Positions 1 through 9,155 of a stretch of 64,000 nt of DNA are shown in pieces. Source of the stretch: Epilithonimonas hispanica (GTDB taxonomy: Bacteria > Bacteroidota > Bacteroidia > Flavobacteriales > Weeksellaceae); contig NZ_QNUG01000003.1 in NCBI RefSeq assembly GCF_003385395.1, forward strand, positions 62,001-126,000. Direction: 5' to 3'. Every line of letters begins with the position of its first letter. Positions within the stretch are counted from its first letter, which is position 1. The notes beneath the pieces were generated by a model. The model searched no databases and had not been told where the DNA came from. It saw only the letters and a program-made list of their open reading frames with translations. A program made the translations under genes and the position numbers.

Positions 1-102
1 GAACTAGGGTTTTTGGGGTTGGAAATTTTTATTAATTGCAGTAGAAATACGGAAGGATGAGAATTGGGATCAGATGCTAGAGATGCGGAATACAATTTTA
101 GC
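1..102. other. Window edge, no gene called
   Basis: No complete gene lies here. Frame +1 is open from base 1 to a TGA at 58-60 and could be the last 19 codons of a gene that starts outside the window. The same frame stays open past the TGA up to a TAG at 109-111, at the edge of the first REP sequence. I do not recognise the short peptide, so this is only a possible gene end. Confidence 0.25.
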
Positions 103-171
103 CCACGCTAGCGCGAGCTTCAAGCTCGTGCCTTTTTACTTTATGAGTACGAGCTTGAAGCTCGCACCAGC
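103..171. repeat. REP pair (BIME-like), first copy
   Basis: GCGCGAGCTTCAAGCTCGTGC (111-131) forms a hairpin, GCGCGAGC against GCTCGTGC. It is followed after about 17 nt by an inverted partner (147-171). Two opposed REP hairpins make a BIME-like unit, the usual neighbour and presumed substrate of RAYT transposases. The same REP core recurs at 314, 480, 646, 1311, 1361 and 1405. I saw it nowhere else in the window. Confidence 0.8.
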
Positions 172-210
172 ATATCATTATATTTTGTAGTTTTCTTAAA
201 ACACAAAATA

Positions 211-313
211 ATGAGTAGAAAATATAAATTCTGAGAAAAAGATGGAGCTTACTTTATCAGTTTTGCAACTGTTTTTTGGATAGATGTATTTTCAAGATTA
301 GAATATTTTGACA
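211..313 (+). pseudogene. Truncated RAYT start, copy 0
   Basis: The first roughly 34 codons repeat the start of the full-length RAYT at 755 almost base for base. Codon 8 is TGA instead of CGA. Homology ends abruptly after TTTTGACA, where a new REP unit (CCACGCTGG...) begins. This is a dead 5' fragment, longer than the fragments in the following 166-bp units. Confidence 0.8.
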
Positions 314-479
314 CCACGCTGGCGCGAGCTTCAAGCTCGTGCCTTTTTACTTTATGAGTAAGAGCAAGGTGCTCGCACCAGCGTATCATTATATTTTGTA
401 GTTTTACTTAAAACACAAAATAATGAGTAGAAAATATAAATTCCGAGAAAAAGATGGAGCATATTTCATAAGTTTTGCA
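314..479 (+). repeat. 166-bp REP+RAYT-start tandem unit A
   Basis: This unit holds a REP pair, the roughly 70-nt leader and the first 19 codons of the RAYT gene (ATG at 423). It breaks after TTTTGCA, where the next REP begins. The next unit starts exactly 166 bp later and differs at only a few positions, which points to recent tandem duplication. Confidence 0.85.
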
Positions 480-527
480 CCACGCTGGCGCGAGCTTCAA
501 GCTCGTGCCTTTTTACTTTATGAGTAA
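423..527 (+). pseudogene. Chimeric mini-ORF, RAYT start fused to REP (copy A)
   Basis: The ATG is followed by the first 19 residues of the RAYT protein. The frame then runs through the following REP sequence for 15 more codons and stops at TAA (525-527). The 34-residue product would end in a REP-encoded tail rich in Arg, Ala and Leu. It shares its leader with the intact transposase. Nothing shows that it is expressed; it is most simply a by-product of the duplication. Confidence 0.55.
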
Positions 528-645
528 GAGCAAGGTGCTCGCACCTGCGTATCATTATATTTTGTAGTTTTACTTAAAACACAAAATAATGAGTAGAAAA
601 TATAAATTCCGAGAAAAAGATGGAGCATATTTCATAAGTTTTGCA
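480..645 (+). repeat. 166-bp REP+RAYT-start tandem unit B
   Basis: This is a near-identical repeat of unit A (314-479), with an A-to-T difference in the second REP arm (CACCTGCG versus CACCAGCG). The following unit at 646 has the same start and leads into the intact transposase. Confidence 0.85.
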
Positions 646-693
646 CCACGCTGGCGCGAGCTTCAAGCTCGTGCCTTTTTACTTTATGAGTAA
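589..693 (+). pseudogene. Chimeric mini-ORF, RAYT start fused to REP (copy B)
   Basis: This has the same architecture as the mini-ORF at 423-527: 19 RAYT codons fused in frame to 15 codons read from the next REP unit, ending in TAA. The 166-bp spacing is not a multiple of three, so the mini-ORFs are not fused to one another. Confidence 0.55.
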
Positions 694-720
694 GAGCAAG
701 GTGCTCGCACCAGCATATCA
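646..720. repeat. REP pair upstream of intact RAYT
   Basis: This is the third 166-bp unit start. The hairpin GCGCGAGC/GCTCGTGC is followed by the degenerate partner AGAGCAAGGTGCTCGCACC. It lies about 35 nt before the ATG of the complete transposase, the position normally held by REPs next to RAYT genes. Confidence 0.8.
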
Positions 721-754
721 TTATATTTTGTAGTTTTACTTAAAACACAATACA

Positions 755-1306
755 ATGAGTAGAAAATATAAATTCCGAGAAAAAGATGGAGCTTACTTTA
801 TCAGTTTTGCAACTGTTTTTTGGATAGATGTATTTTCAAGATTAGAATATTTTGACATCGTAATCAGTTCTTTAGATTACTGTAGGAAAAATAAAGGAAT
901 GGTGATTTTTGGTTATTGTATTATGCCAAGTCACGTACATTTAATCTTTCGCTCTGATGACGGGAAACCTTCTGAATTAATTAGAGATTTCAAAGGGTTT
1001 ACTTCTAGAAAATTACTTAAAGCCATTGAAGAGAATAATCAGGAAAGTAGAAAAGAATGGATGCTTTGGATGTTTAAAAAAGCTGGAAGTAGAAATTCTA
1101 ATGTAAAAGAATATCAATTTTGGCAGCAAAACAATCAACCGATAGAAATTTGGTCATTAAAAGTATTTGAGCAAAAACTTAATTACATCCATCAAAATCC
1201 TGTTGAAAGTGGTTTTGTCATTGAATCTTGGGAGTGGAAATACAGCAGTGCAAGAAATTATTGTGATGATTTTGAAGGAGTTTTGAAGATTGATGTTAAT
1301 TTATGA
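755..1306 (+). CDS. REP-associated tyrosine transposase (RAYT, Y1 family)
   Basis: This 183-residue protein has the features of the Y1/IS200-like single-strand transposases that mobilise or process REP hairpins. The metal-binding HUH motif is His60-x-His62 in MPSHVHLIF. The candidate catalytic tyrosine is Tyr144 in KLNYIHQNPV. The length is normal for RAYTs, and the core is uninterrupted. REP hairpins lie on both sides (646-720 and 1311-1429), and two or three partial duplicates of its own start lie upstream. RAYTs are usually single-copy domesticated enzymes rather than selfish insertion sequences. The tandem 5' copies suggest that this one has acted, or been acted on, here recently. Confidence 0.9.
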   Translation: MSRKYKFREKDGAYFISFATVFWIDVFSRLEYFDIVISSLDYCRKNKGMVIFGYCIMPSHVHLIFRSDDGKPSELIRDFKGFTSRKLLKAIEENNQESRKEWMLWMFKKAGSRNSNVKEYQFWQQNNQPIEIWSLKVFEQKLNYIHQNPVESGFVIESWEWKYSSARNYCDDFEGVLKIDVNL

Positions 1307-1310
1307 TATG

Positions 1311-1429
1311 GGCACGAGCGAGACGCTCGCGCCAGCTTCAAAGAATTTTCTATTCATATGAGCACGAGCGAGACGCTCGCGCCAGCATTATAAATACCAA
1401 TTCGTTAGCGCGAGCTTCCAGCTCGTGCT
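1311..1429. repeat. Three downstream REP sequences
   Basis: Two direct copies of GCACGAGCGAGACGCTCGCG (starting 1312 and 1362, 50 bp apart) are followed by an inverted copy of the upstream type, GCGCGAGCTTCCAGCTCGTGC (1408-1428). Each can form a short GC-rich hairpin. They close the REP/RAYT island on its right side. Confidence 0.8.
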
Positions 1430-1440
1430 AATTAATAAAT

Positions 1441-1470
1441 AAAACAAAAAAACCTGCTCAACAGCAGGTT
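1441..1470 (-). terminator. Intrinsic terminator of the MFS gene
   Basis: The stem AACCTGCT/AGCAGGTT (1451-1470, 4-nt loop) is followed on the minus strand by a run of seven T. It sits 23 nt past the stop codon of the minus-strand transporter gene. Confidence 0.85.
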
Positions 1471-1493
1471 TTCATATTTATAAAGTAAAAATC

Positions 1494-2915
1494 TTAATGT
1501 CCAGACTTAGCATCTGCATCTTGTTTTACGTGGCTAAGATATTTAGTACAATACGCACCAAAAATCAAAATCACAAGATAACAGAACACAGGAATAATAA
1601 AGGAATGCTGAACTCCAAAAGTATCTGCCAAATATCCTTGGAAAATCGGAACAATAGCACCTCCTAAGATGGCCATTACTACTAATGATGAACCTTGGCT
1701 CGTATATTTTCCTAAACCGGAAATCGCCAATGTATAGATATTAGAAAACATAATTGAGTTGAAAATCCCAATTCCTAAGATGCTGTACATTGCTAATGGT
1801 CCTTCGGTCAACATTGCAGAAATTAATAATACAACATTTATTGCAGCAAAAATAGATAAGGTTCTTGCCGGAGCAGATTTCCCGATAAAGAATGCCACGA
1901 AGTTCAAAGCAATAAATACCAAGAAGAAACTAATCTGTGCAAACGTCAAATCCACAATACTGAAAATCACCAAGAAAACAGCCGCAGCCGCACCTAACAT
2001 ATACAAAGCTTTCTTACTTTGACTAATAGAATGATTCAATGAAATAGCACCAAGGAAACGACCAATCATCGCTCCACCCCAGTATAGAGAAAGGTAGTTT
2101 TTACTTACAGACTCGGTAAGATTCATCACTTGCGGTTGTTCCAAAAAGCTGATGATGAAACTTCCAACAGCCACTTCTCCACCTACATAACAGAACATTG
2201 CCAAAACACCGAACTTCAAATGATTGTGTTGCAAAGCTCCAAAACCTTTCACTACTTCTTCCCCAGCTACTTTGAAATCTGGTAATTTAACTCTAGAGAT
2301 AATCAAAGCTACCAACAATAGAATCCCCGCAAAAATCAAATAAGGGATTTTAGTCGCTGCAGCAGAGAAAGAACCATCTGCCTCAGAAAACAATTCGAAA
2401 ATCAAATGTCCTCCCAAAACCGGTGCAATTGTAGTTCCGAATGCGTTGAAAGCCTGAGTCATATTCAATCGGCTGGATGCAGAATCTTCTGGTCCTAAAA
2501 GTGAAACGTAAGCATTCGCCGTGATTTGCAACACTGTAAATCCAAGTCCTAAAATGAATAAAGCTCCTAAAAACAATGGATAAGAAGCCAAACTCGCTGC
2601 AGGAAAAAACAATACGCAACCAAATGCTGCCAAGAAAATCCCGAAAAGGATTCCTTTTTTGTAACCGACTTTATCAATTGGATCGCCTTTGGTTGTTGAA
2701 ATTAAAAAGTAAATTAATGAGCCGATAAAATAAGCTCCAAAGAAACAAAACTGCACCAACATCGATTCGAAGAACGACAGTTTGAAAAGTTGTTTCAGGT
2801 ATGGGATAAGGATGTCATTCATACACGTGATGAACCCCCACATAAAAAATAAAAGTGTAATCGTAACCAAAGGAACCGTATAATTCCTTTTTGTTCCAAC
2901 TTCATTATTCGCCAT
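1494..2915 (-). CDS. FucP/GluP-type sugar MFS transporter
   Basis: This 473-residue inner-membrane protein has about 12 hydrophobic segments. It belongs to the fucose/glucose-galactose proton symporter branch of the major facilitator superfamily. Typical features are the start (FFMWGFITCMNDILIPYLK), the loop KVGYKKGILFG, and the central Asn/Ala-rich ANAYVSLLG and RLNMTQAFNAFG stretches. It would import a free monosaccharide released by the glycosidases upstream. It is the last gene of the minus-strand sugar locus and ends at a strong terminator. The 195-bp gap before it contains two hairpins, so it may be transcribed separately from the GH3 gene. The substrate cannot be read from the sequence; glucose, xylose, galactose and fucose are all possible. 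Confidence 0.85.
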   Translation of the reverse strand: MANNEVGTKRNYTVPLVTITLLFFMWGFITCMNDILIPYLKQLFKLSFFESMLVQFCFFGAYFIGSLIYFLISTTKGDPIDKVGYKKGILFGIFLAAFGCVLFFPAASLASYPLFLGALFILGLGFTVLQITANAYVSLLGPEDSASSRLNMTQAFNAFGTTIAPVLGGHLIFELFSEADGSFSAAATKIPYLIFAGILLLVALIISRVKLPDFKVAGEEVVKGFGALQHNHLKFGVLAMFCYVGGEVAVGSFIISFLEQPQVMNLTESVSKNYLSLYWGGAMIGRFLGAISLNHSISQSKKALYMLGAAAAVFLVIFSIVDLTFAQISFFLVFIALNFVAFFIGKSAPARTLSIFAAINVVLLISAMLTEGPLAMYSILGIGIFNSIMFSNIYTLAISGLGKYTSQGSSLVVMAILGGAIVPIFQGYLADTFGVQHSFIIPVFCYLVILIFGAYCTKYLSHVKQDADAKSGH

Positions 2916-2929
2916 ATATTTTTAATTTT

Positions 2930-2955
2930 AAAAGAGGCTAAAGATAGCCCCTTTT
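2930..2955 (-). promoter_or_regulatory. Hairpin in the transporter leader
   Basis: An 11-bp stem, AAAAGAGGCTA against TAGCCCCTTTT (one mismatch/wobble), with a 4-nt loop lies 15 nt upstream of the MFS start codon. On the minus strand it is followed by TTTAAAATT. It could be a weak terminator after the GH3 gene or an mRNA-stabilising leader hairpin; the sequence does not decide. Confidence 0.35.
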
Positions 2956-3036
2956 GTTGATAATATATTATTTTGAAACATTAAATTTGTCATTAAAAGT
3001 CAAGTTTAATATTGATTATTTAATTTGACTGAAATC

Positions 3037-3102
3037 TCTCGCAGATTTTACAGATAGCGCGGATAAAAAAAAGAATCTGCAAAATTTGCTCAATCTGCGA
3101 GA
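3037..3102. repeat. Intergenic palindromic repeat (CTCGCAGATT type)
   Basis: TCTCGCAGATT (3037-3047) and AATCTGCGAGA (3092-3102) are perfect inverted arms around a 44-nt interior that carries further GCAGAT-like words. It would fold as a long imperfect hairpin. It resembles dispersed flavobacterial intergenic repeats. It follows the stop of the GH3 gene at 3111. Confidence 0.6.
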
Positions 3103-3110
3103 ATTTATTT

Positions 3111-5567
3111 TTAAGGCTTCAAATCTTCAAACTTCTCATCTGCAGGCAAAATATGTTGCACTTTCTCCACCACCAATTCTTTTGGAACAGAGAATTCTGC
3201 AGTCTGTTTGATATCCAAAGAAGATGCTCCCACAGACACTTTGTAACTTCCTGCTTCAGCAATCCACGCAGATTTTGCAGTTTCAAATGAAGCTAAATCT
3301 TTTGCATTTAAAGTCAAAGTAATCGTTTGAGATTCTCCAGGTTTCAAATCTTTAGTTTTAGCATAGGCTTTCAACTCAGATTTTGGTTTGTCAATCGTTT
3401 CTCCCGGAGCTGAAACGTACAATTCTACCACTTCTTTTCCTGCAATTTTCCCAGTGTTTTTTACATCAATGGTAACTTCTAATTTGTTGTTAAAAGTTGT
3501 TGAATTGGTTTTAATATTCGAATAAGCAAAATCCGTATAAGACTTACCATAACCGAATTCATACGAAGGCTTCACACCAAACGTATTGAAATAACGGTAC
3601 CCAACATAAACACCTTCCTGATACGTCACATCTTTTGGATTATCCGCAGGAATTCCTGGGAAATTCTTTGCTGAAGCGTGATCTGCATAATTTACAGGGA
3701 AAGTCATCGTCAGTTTTCCTGAAGGATTTACTTTTCCTGAAATCACATCTGCAACAGAATGTCCACCTTCCTGACCCGGTTGCCAAGCTAAAAGAATTCC
3801 ATCAACTTTATCTTTCCACGAAGCAGTTTCAATTACACCTCCGATATTTAAAATCACAACCACTTTCTTCCCTTTTGCGTGGAAAGCTTTTGAGATTTTA
3901 TCCAGCATTTCGATTTCTTCTGTAGCCAAATTAAAATCTTCATTCACTACTCTATCGCCGCCTTCACCAGAGTTTCTACCCAAAGTAACGAAAGCGATTT
4001 CTGAAGTTGCTGCTTTTTTAGCATAGAAAGCGTCGTCTAATTTCATCTCAGACAATCTTCCCGGAAGTGCCAAAATCCCTCTTTCTTTTCTTCTTTCTTT
4101 TTCAGCCGCTTCTTCTTTTTCAGCAAATGGTTTGTATAAATCAACCAGTTCTTTATCTAATTTGTAACCTGCCGCATTCAAGCCTTCCAAAAGAGAAACT
4201 GTGTGTTTGTTGTTCACACTTCCACTTCCCGTTCCACCTGTAATCCAAGCGTAAGAAGTCACTCCGAATAATGAAACTTCTTTCTGTTTGTTGACAAAAG
4301 GCAAAGCATTTTGTTCGTTTTTAAGCAAAACCATTCCTTCTGCAGCTGCATTTCTTGTTGTTTCTGCATTTTGAACAGAATTCGGATTGTTGCTGTATTT
4401 GTATTGTGCGAAAGTTGGCGTTTTGAAAACATATTCCAAGATTCTTTTCACGTTGAGGTTAGCAACTTCCTGAGATAATTTCCCTGTGTTTAAAGCTTCC
4501 AACAACACTTTTTTCTGCGCTGGAATTCCCGGCATCAAAAGGTCGTTTCCAGCGTTCATCTGTTTTACAACATCGGAAATCCCACCGCTTCTAATCGATT
4601 CAAATCCTGGGAAACCACCAAACCAGTCAGTCATTACAATTCCTTTGAAACCCCATTCGTTTCTCAAAACCTGAGTCAACAAATCTTTTGAATCTGAAGT
4701 ATAAACGCCGTTCACTTTGTTGTAAGACGACATCACAGTCCAAGGCTGAGATTCTTTAACTGTGATTTCAAAATTTCTCAGATATAATTCTCTCATTGCT
4801 CTTTCAGAAACGTGAGCGTTGATTGTCAAACGGTTGGTTTCCTCATTATTCGCTGCGAAATGTTTAATTGAAGTTCCCACACCTTGAGACTGAATTCCGT
4901 TCACGACCGCAGCCGCAGTTTTACCGGAAATCAATGGGTCTTCAGAATAATACTCGAAGTTTCTTCCGTTCAATGGATTTCTTTGAATATTCAAAGCAGG
5001 CGCTAAAAGTACATCAACACCATACTCTTTCACTTCATTTCCCATCGCTTTTCCAACCTGCTCCAACAATGTTTTATTCCAAGTTGAAGCTAAAGCTGTT
5101 CCTACAGGAAAAGCCGTTGCATAATAGGTTTTAGAATCATTTTCTCTCGTTGGCTGAATTCTCAAACCTGCAGGTCCATCCGCGACAATCGTCGCTGGAA
5201 TTCCGAATCTGTCAAAAGAATCTGTTCCACCAGCAGCTCCGGGAACCAAACCTTGTTTTGAATCCCCAACAGGACCTGTCAGAACTTCAATTCCGGGCAT
5301 TCCTGTTCCGATGAGAAGATTTACTTTTTCTTCGTTGGTCATTTGCTTGATAATAGCATCAATTCTTTTGTCCACCGAAAGTCTTGTGTCTTCCCAAACA
5401 TCCAGCTTACCATTTTTGTTGAGGTCTTTGAAAGTTTTTCCGCCAACTGTAACCGTTGGATTATTTTGAGCCTTTGCAAAAGGCGAAACTGCTAATAAAG
5501 CTAGGAACAATCCTGCAAATTTTGCTTTTTTTGAAAGCATCAGCAAGGTAGTTTCATTCTTGTTCAT
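3111..5567 (-). CDS. GH3 beta-glucosidase/beta-xylosidase (BglX-like)
   Basis: This 818-residue exported glycoside hydrolase of family 3 is full length. A signal peptide (about residues 10-34, ending AKAQ) is followed by an EF-hand-like loop (DLNKNGKLDVWED, 48-60). The GH3 N-terminal barrel follows, with KHFAANN (235-241) and the probable nucleophile Asp314 in VMTDW. Then come the GH3 C-terminal sandwich and a fibronectin-III-like end (VKNTGKIAGKEVVELYV). It would release beta-linked glucose or xylose from oligosaccharides in the periplasm. A second in-frame start at Met10 would give a more ordinary signal peptide. It follows the broken nucleoside-hydrolase-like gene by 12 bp, probably in one transcript. 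Confidence 0.9.
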   Translation of the reverse strand: MNKNETTLLMLSKKAKFAGLFLALLAVSPFAKAQNNPTVTVGGKTFKDLNKNGKLDVWEDTRLSVDKRIDAIIKQMTNEEKVNLLIGTGMPGIEVLTGPVGDSKQGLVPGAAGGTDSFDRFGIPATIVADGPAGLRIQPTRENDSKTYYATAFPVGTALASTWNKTLLEQVGKAMGNEVKEYGVDVLLAPALNIQRNPLNGRNFEYYSEDPLISGKTAAAVVNGIQSQGVGTSIKHFAANNEETNRLTINAHVSERAMRELYLRNFEITVKESQPWTVMSSYNKVNGVYTSDSKDLLTQVLRNEWGFKGIVMTDWFGGFPGFESIRSGGISDVVKQMNAGNDLLMPGIPAQKKVLLEALNTGKLSQEVANLNVKRILEYVFKTPTFAQYKYSNNPNSVQNAETTRNAAAEGMVLLKNEQNALPFVNKQKEVSLFGVTSYAWITGGTGSGSVNNKHTVSLLEGLNAAGYKLDKELVDLYKPFAEKEEAAEKERRKERGILALPGRLSEMKLDDAFYAKKAATSEIAFVTLGRNSGEGGDRVVNEDFNLATEEIEMLDKISKAFHAKGKKVVVILNIGGVIETASWKDKVDGILLAWQPGQEGGHSVADVISGKVNPSGKLTMTFPVNYADHASAKNFPGIPADNPKDVTYQEGVYVGYRYFNTFGVKPSYEFGYGKSYTDFAYSNIKTNSTTFNNKLEVTIDVKNTGKIAGKEVVELYVSAPGETIDKPKSELKAYAKTKDLKPGESQTITLTLNAKDLASFETAKSAWIAEAGSYKVSVGASSLDIKQTAEFSVPKELVVEKVQHILPADEKFEDLKP

Positions 5568-5579
5568 AATACTATATTT

Positions 5580-6610
5580 TTACTTTTTGTTGTTAAATAA
5601 TTTAAGTTTTGTGTAGAAATCCTCGAACATCAATCTTGTATCGAGTTGTGTATAAACCCTGATGTTTCTTCCTTTCGGATTGTATTGATACAAACCATTA
5701 TCATCGATTTTCGGAGCGTTTTTCAAGACATAAGAACTTGATGAAGAATCGGCTTCAAATGAAGACTGTAAAGCTGTCACCAAAACCAAAGGCGAATCTC
5801 CCATAATGTAAGTTTCACCAATATGGAAATTCAGTTTCTGAACTCTTTCCATTAAATCTTCAATTTTCTTGGTTAAATAAGCGCCTGTTTTTCCTTCAGG
5901 TTTTACTTTGGTGATGAGTTCTCCATAAGACATCAAAGTCTGTCTATAAGCATTTCTAGGGATTTGCCAGATGTTCTCAGATTAGATTCGTTGAAAACAA
6001 CTTGTCCGGCTTTGATATCGATTCCAAGATTGTATTCTAAAGGCGTAAATCCAGGAGGAGGCGTTGACAAATCAAGATATTCGGGACCGCCAATCCAAAC
6101 GACAACGATTTTGTCGGCGATCTTTGGTTCCATCAGATAAGCACTTGCCACTTCTGTTAAACCTGCGCCACAAACCACGAACAGAGGATTTTTCTCATCG
6201 GCTTTCATTGCTTCTGCAACAATCGCTTTTGCACCTTCAGAAATGCTTGGTGTTTTGGTATCTTTTAACTGGTCATTCGAACCTTGAAAAACATTGAATT
6301 TGTTTTTAAGATCCATTACTTCCAAAGTTTCGTTGACTCTTTTCACCGCGTTTTCAGCAGTGATATTCGATTTATCAAAAGGGTCAGTAGGTTTTAAATG
6401 CGAACCGATAATTCCTTTGATTTCCGCAGAAGGCGAAAGAATCTGATGAACGAGCTGGAAAAGTCCGTCGGGATCGCCACCGAAATCATTGTCGACGATG
6501 ACACGATAGCGGGGTTTTACATATTTATCCATTTCCGAAATCACGGCATTAGACTGTGCGGACACAGCCATTGCCGCAAAAAAAGAAACTATATTAAAAA
6601 TTGATTTCAT
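5580..6610 (-). pseudogene. Nucleoside-hydrolase-like secreted protein, frameshifted
   Basis: Two adjacent frames together give one family-length protein of about 343 residues. The first frame (from 6610) carries a signal peptide and VIVDNDFGGDPDG, a variant of the Asp-rich calcium site of inosine-uridine nucleoside hydrolases. It leaves frame after FNESNLRT. The second frame continues WQIPRNAYRQTLMSYGEL, the expected conserved sequence. Adding one base near 5970-5977 restores a single reading frame, and an extra A on the coding strand would give LRNIWQIPRN. Such proteins occur beside glycosidases in Bacteroidota, where the real substrate is unclear. It is either a recent pseudogene or a sequence error. 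The stop is 12 bp from the GH3 start. Confidence 0.75.
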
Positions 6611-6622
6611 TGTTTATTTTTT

Positions 6623-6780
6623 AACCACAAAAGGCACAAAAGTTTTGACACTTTAGTCATTTTAAGTTCAATGCTATATGTTTTAAAAGATTACTTAAGT
6701 TTTGAAAATCTTTGATTTTCATTTTTGTGAACTTTCAGAAGAATTATTTTAAAACTTGACGCTTTTGTGACTTTTGTGGT
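6623..6780. repeat. AACCACAAAAG inverted repeat, copy 1
   Basis: The ends are AACCACAAAAGGCACAAAAG and CTTTTGTGACTTTTGTGGT, near-perfect inverted arms about 120 nt apart. The interior contains GAAAATCTTTGATTTTC, a second small hairpin. Related elements lie at 7698-7874 and 49595-49729, always between genes. Confidence 0.7.
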
Positions 6781-6802
6781 GAATATTTTTCAGTTTAAAT
6801 GT

Positions 6803-7681
6803 TTATAAAAATTTGTGGAATCTCAACCAGTCAAGATATACATTAGACCATTGATCAACAGGGAGATTTTGTTTTCCCATACCGAAACCGTGACCGCCTT
6901 TTTCGTAGATATGAAGCTCCGTTGGTTGTCCTGCTTCCAGCCATTTGCTGTAAAGTAAAACTGATTTAGGAGCGAGTTTCAATTGGTCATCACTTGCTGC
7001 ACAAATAAACAAAGGAAGCGGAGATTTTGGAATTTCTGTATTTAAAATTTCCTGACTTGGTCCACCGTAAATGGATGCTGCGAAATTTGGTAATGTTGAA
7101 GCATCTTTACTATGAAGAACGCTTTCCAAAATTACACTTGCTCCTGCCGAAAATCCGATTACACCTAATTTTTCAGGATTAATATTCAATTCTTTGGCGT
7201 GAGTTCGAACATAAGAAATTGCTGTTTTGATGTCGTCTCCTACCATCACTTTGATAGGCGCCGTTTTCGCATCAAAAGCTTTTCTATCTTTGATGTTTTC
7301 CATCATTTCTTTGGCTGGGTCGTTGGATTTTGTTTCCAATAATCTGTATTTTAAAACGATTGCTGTGATTCCGTTTTCTGCGAGTTTTTTTGCCATATCA
7401 ATTCCTTCTCGGTTGATTGATAAGCTTTGGAAACCTCCACCCGGAGCGACAACGACAACAGTTCCATTAGCTTTTGATTTTTCAGCTTCGAAAACTAAAA
7501 TTGAAGGTTGTGTAACATTGAAAACAACTTCTGTTTTAAACAATTCGTTGAATTGCTGTGCTTCTTTCTGCGTCCAGTTTTCTGTTCCCGGAGCTTTTCC
7601 TTTGTATAATTGAATTTGTTTTTGAGCACTGATACTCGTTAAACCTGCAAGAAATAAACTTGCTATAATGAATTTTTTCAT
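6803..7681 (-). CDS. Secreted alpha/beta-hydrolase, acetyl-xylan-esterase-like
   Basis: This serine esterase of about 292 residues uses the start at 7681, where MKKFIIASLFLAGLTSISAQ forms a clean signal peptide. An in-frame start 8 codons upstream would spoil it. The alpha/beta-hydrolase signs are the oxyanion stretch APGGGF, the nucleophile elbow GFSAG (Ser), an acidic residue in AASDDQ, and the catalytic His in GGHGFGM. It is similar in type to the BD-FAE/AXE esterases that remove acetyl or feruloyl groups from hemicellulose. It stands between two copies of an intergenic repeat, so it may form its own transcript. Its neighbours, a second esterase and two GH3 genes, suggest work on an acetylated xylan or glucan. 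Confidence 0.8.
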   Translation of the reverse strand: MKKFIIASLFLAGLTSISAQKQIQLYKGKAPGTENWTQKEAQQFNELFKTEVVFNVTQPSILVFEAEKSKANGTVVVVAPGGGFQSLSINREGIDMAKKLAENGITAIVLKYRLLETKSNDPAKEMMENIKDRKAFDAKTAPIKVMVGDDIKTAISYVRTHAKELNINPEKLGVIGFSAGASVILESVLHSKDASTLPNFAASIYGGPSQEILNTEIPKSPLPLFICAASDDQLKLAPKSVLLYSKWLEAGQPTELHIYEKGGHGFGMGKQNLPVDQWSNVYLDWLRFHKFL

Positions 7682-7697
7682 TTTTGATTTTAGATTT

Positions 7698-7874
7698 AAC
7701 CACAAAAGTTTTTTGACACATTACTCACATTAGTTTTAAGTTTCTTACTTTGAAACCATAGAACACATTAGTTTGAAAATCAAAGATTTTCAGTTTTGTG
7801 AGCTTTTAAACAGTATTAATTTAAACTTGATACATTTGTGACTTTTAACTCCCTCGAATCTTCGATTTGTGGTT
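7698..7874. repeat. AACCACAAAAG inverted repeat, copy 2
   Basis: It begins AACCACAAAAG and ends TTTGTGGTT. The interior carries GAAAATCAAAGATTTTC, the same inner hairpin as copy 1. It fills almost all of the 211-bp gap between the two esterase genes. Confidence 0.65.
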
Positions 7875-7892
7875 AATTATTTTGTTTAAATT

Positions 7893-9077
<1,185 letters not shown>

Positions 9078-9086
9078 TTATAACGA

Positions 9087-9120
9087 TTAAAAAATGAGAC
9101 CGAACAAAATGTCCGGTCTC
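9087..9120 (-). terminator. Terminator after the interrupted GH3
   Basis: The stem GAGACCG/CGGTCTC (9096-9102 with 9114-9120) is followed on the minus strand by ATTTTTTAA. It ends the transcript that begins at the TonB receptor. Confidence 0.85.
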
Positions 9121-9155
9121 AAGACATCAATTATTTTTACATTTTATGATGAATC

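Noticed and set aside
1-102. Possible tail of an upstream gene
   Set aside because: Frame 1 ends at 58-60, then stays open to 111, but the peptide is too short and unrecognised to call a gene.
314-754. CRISPR-like array from regular repeats
   Set aside because: The 166-bp units contain gene starts and REP hairpins with no unique spacers, and no cas gene is near.
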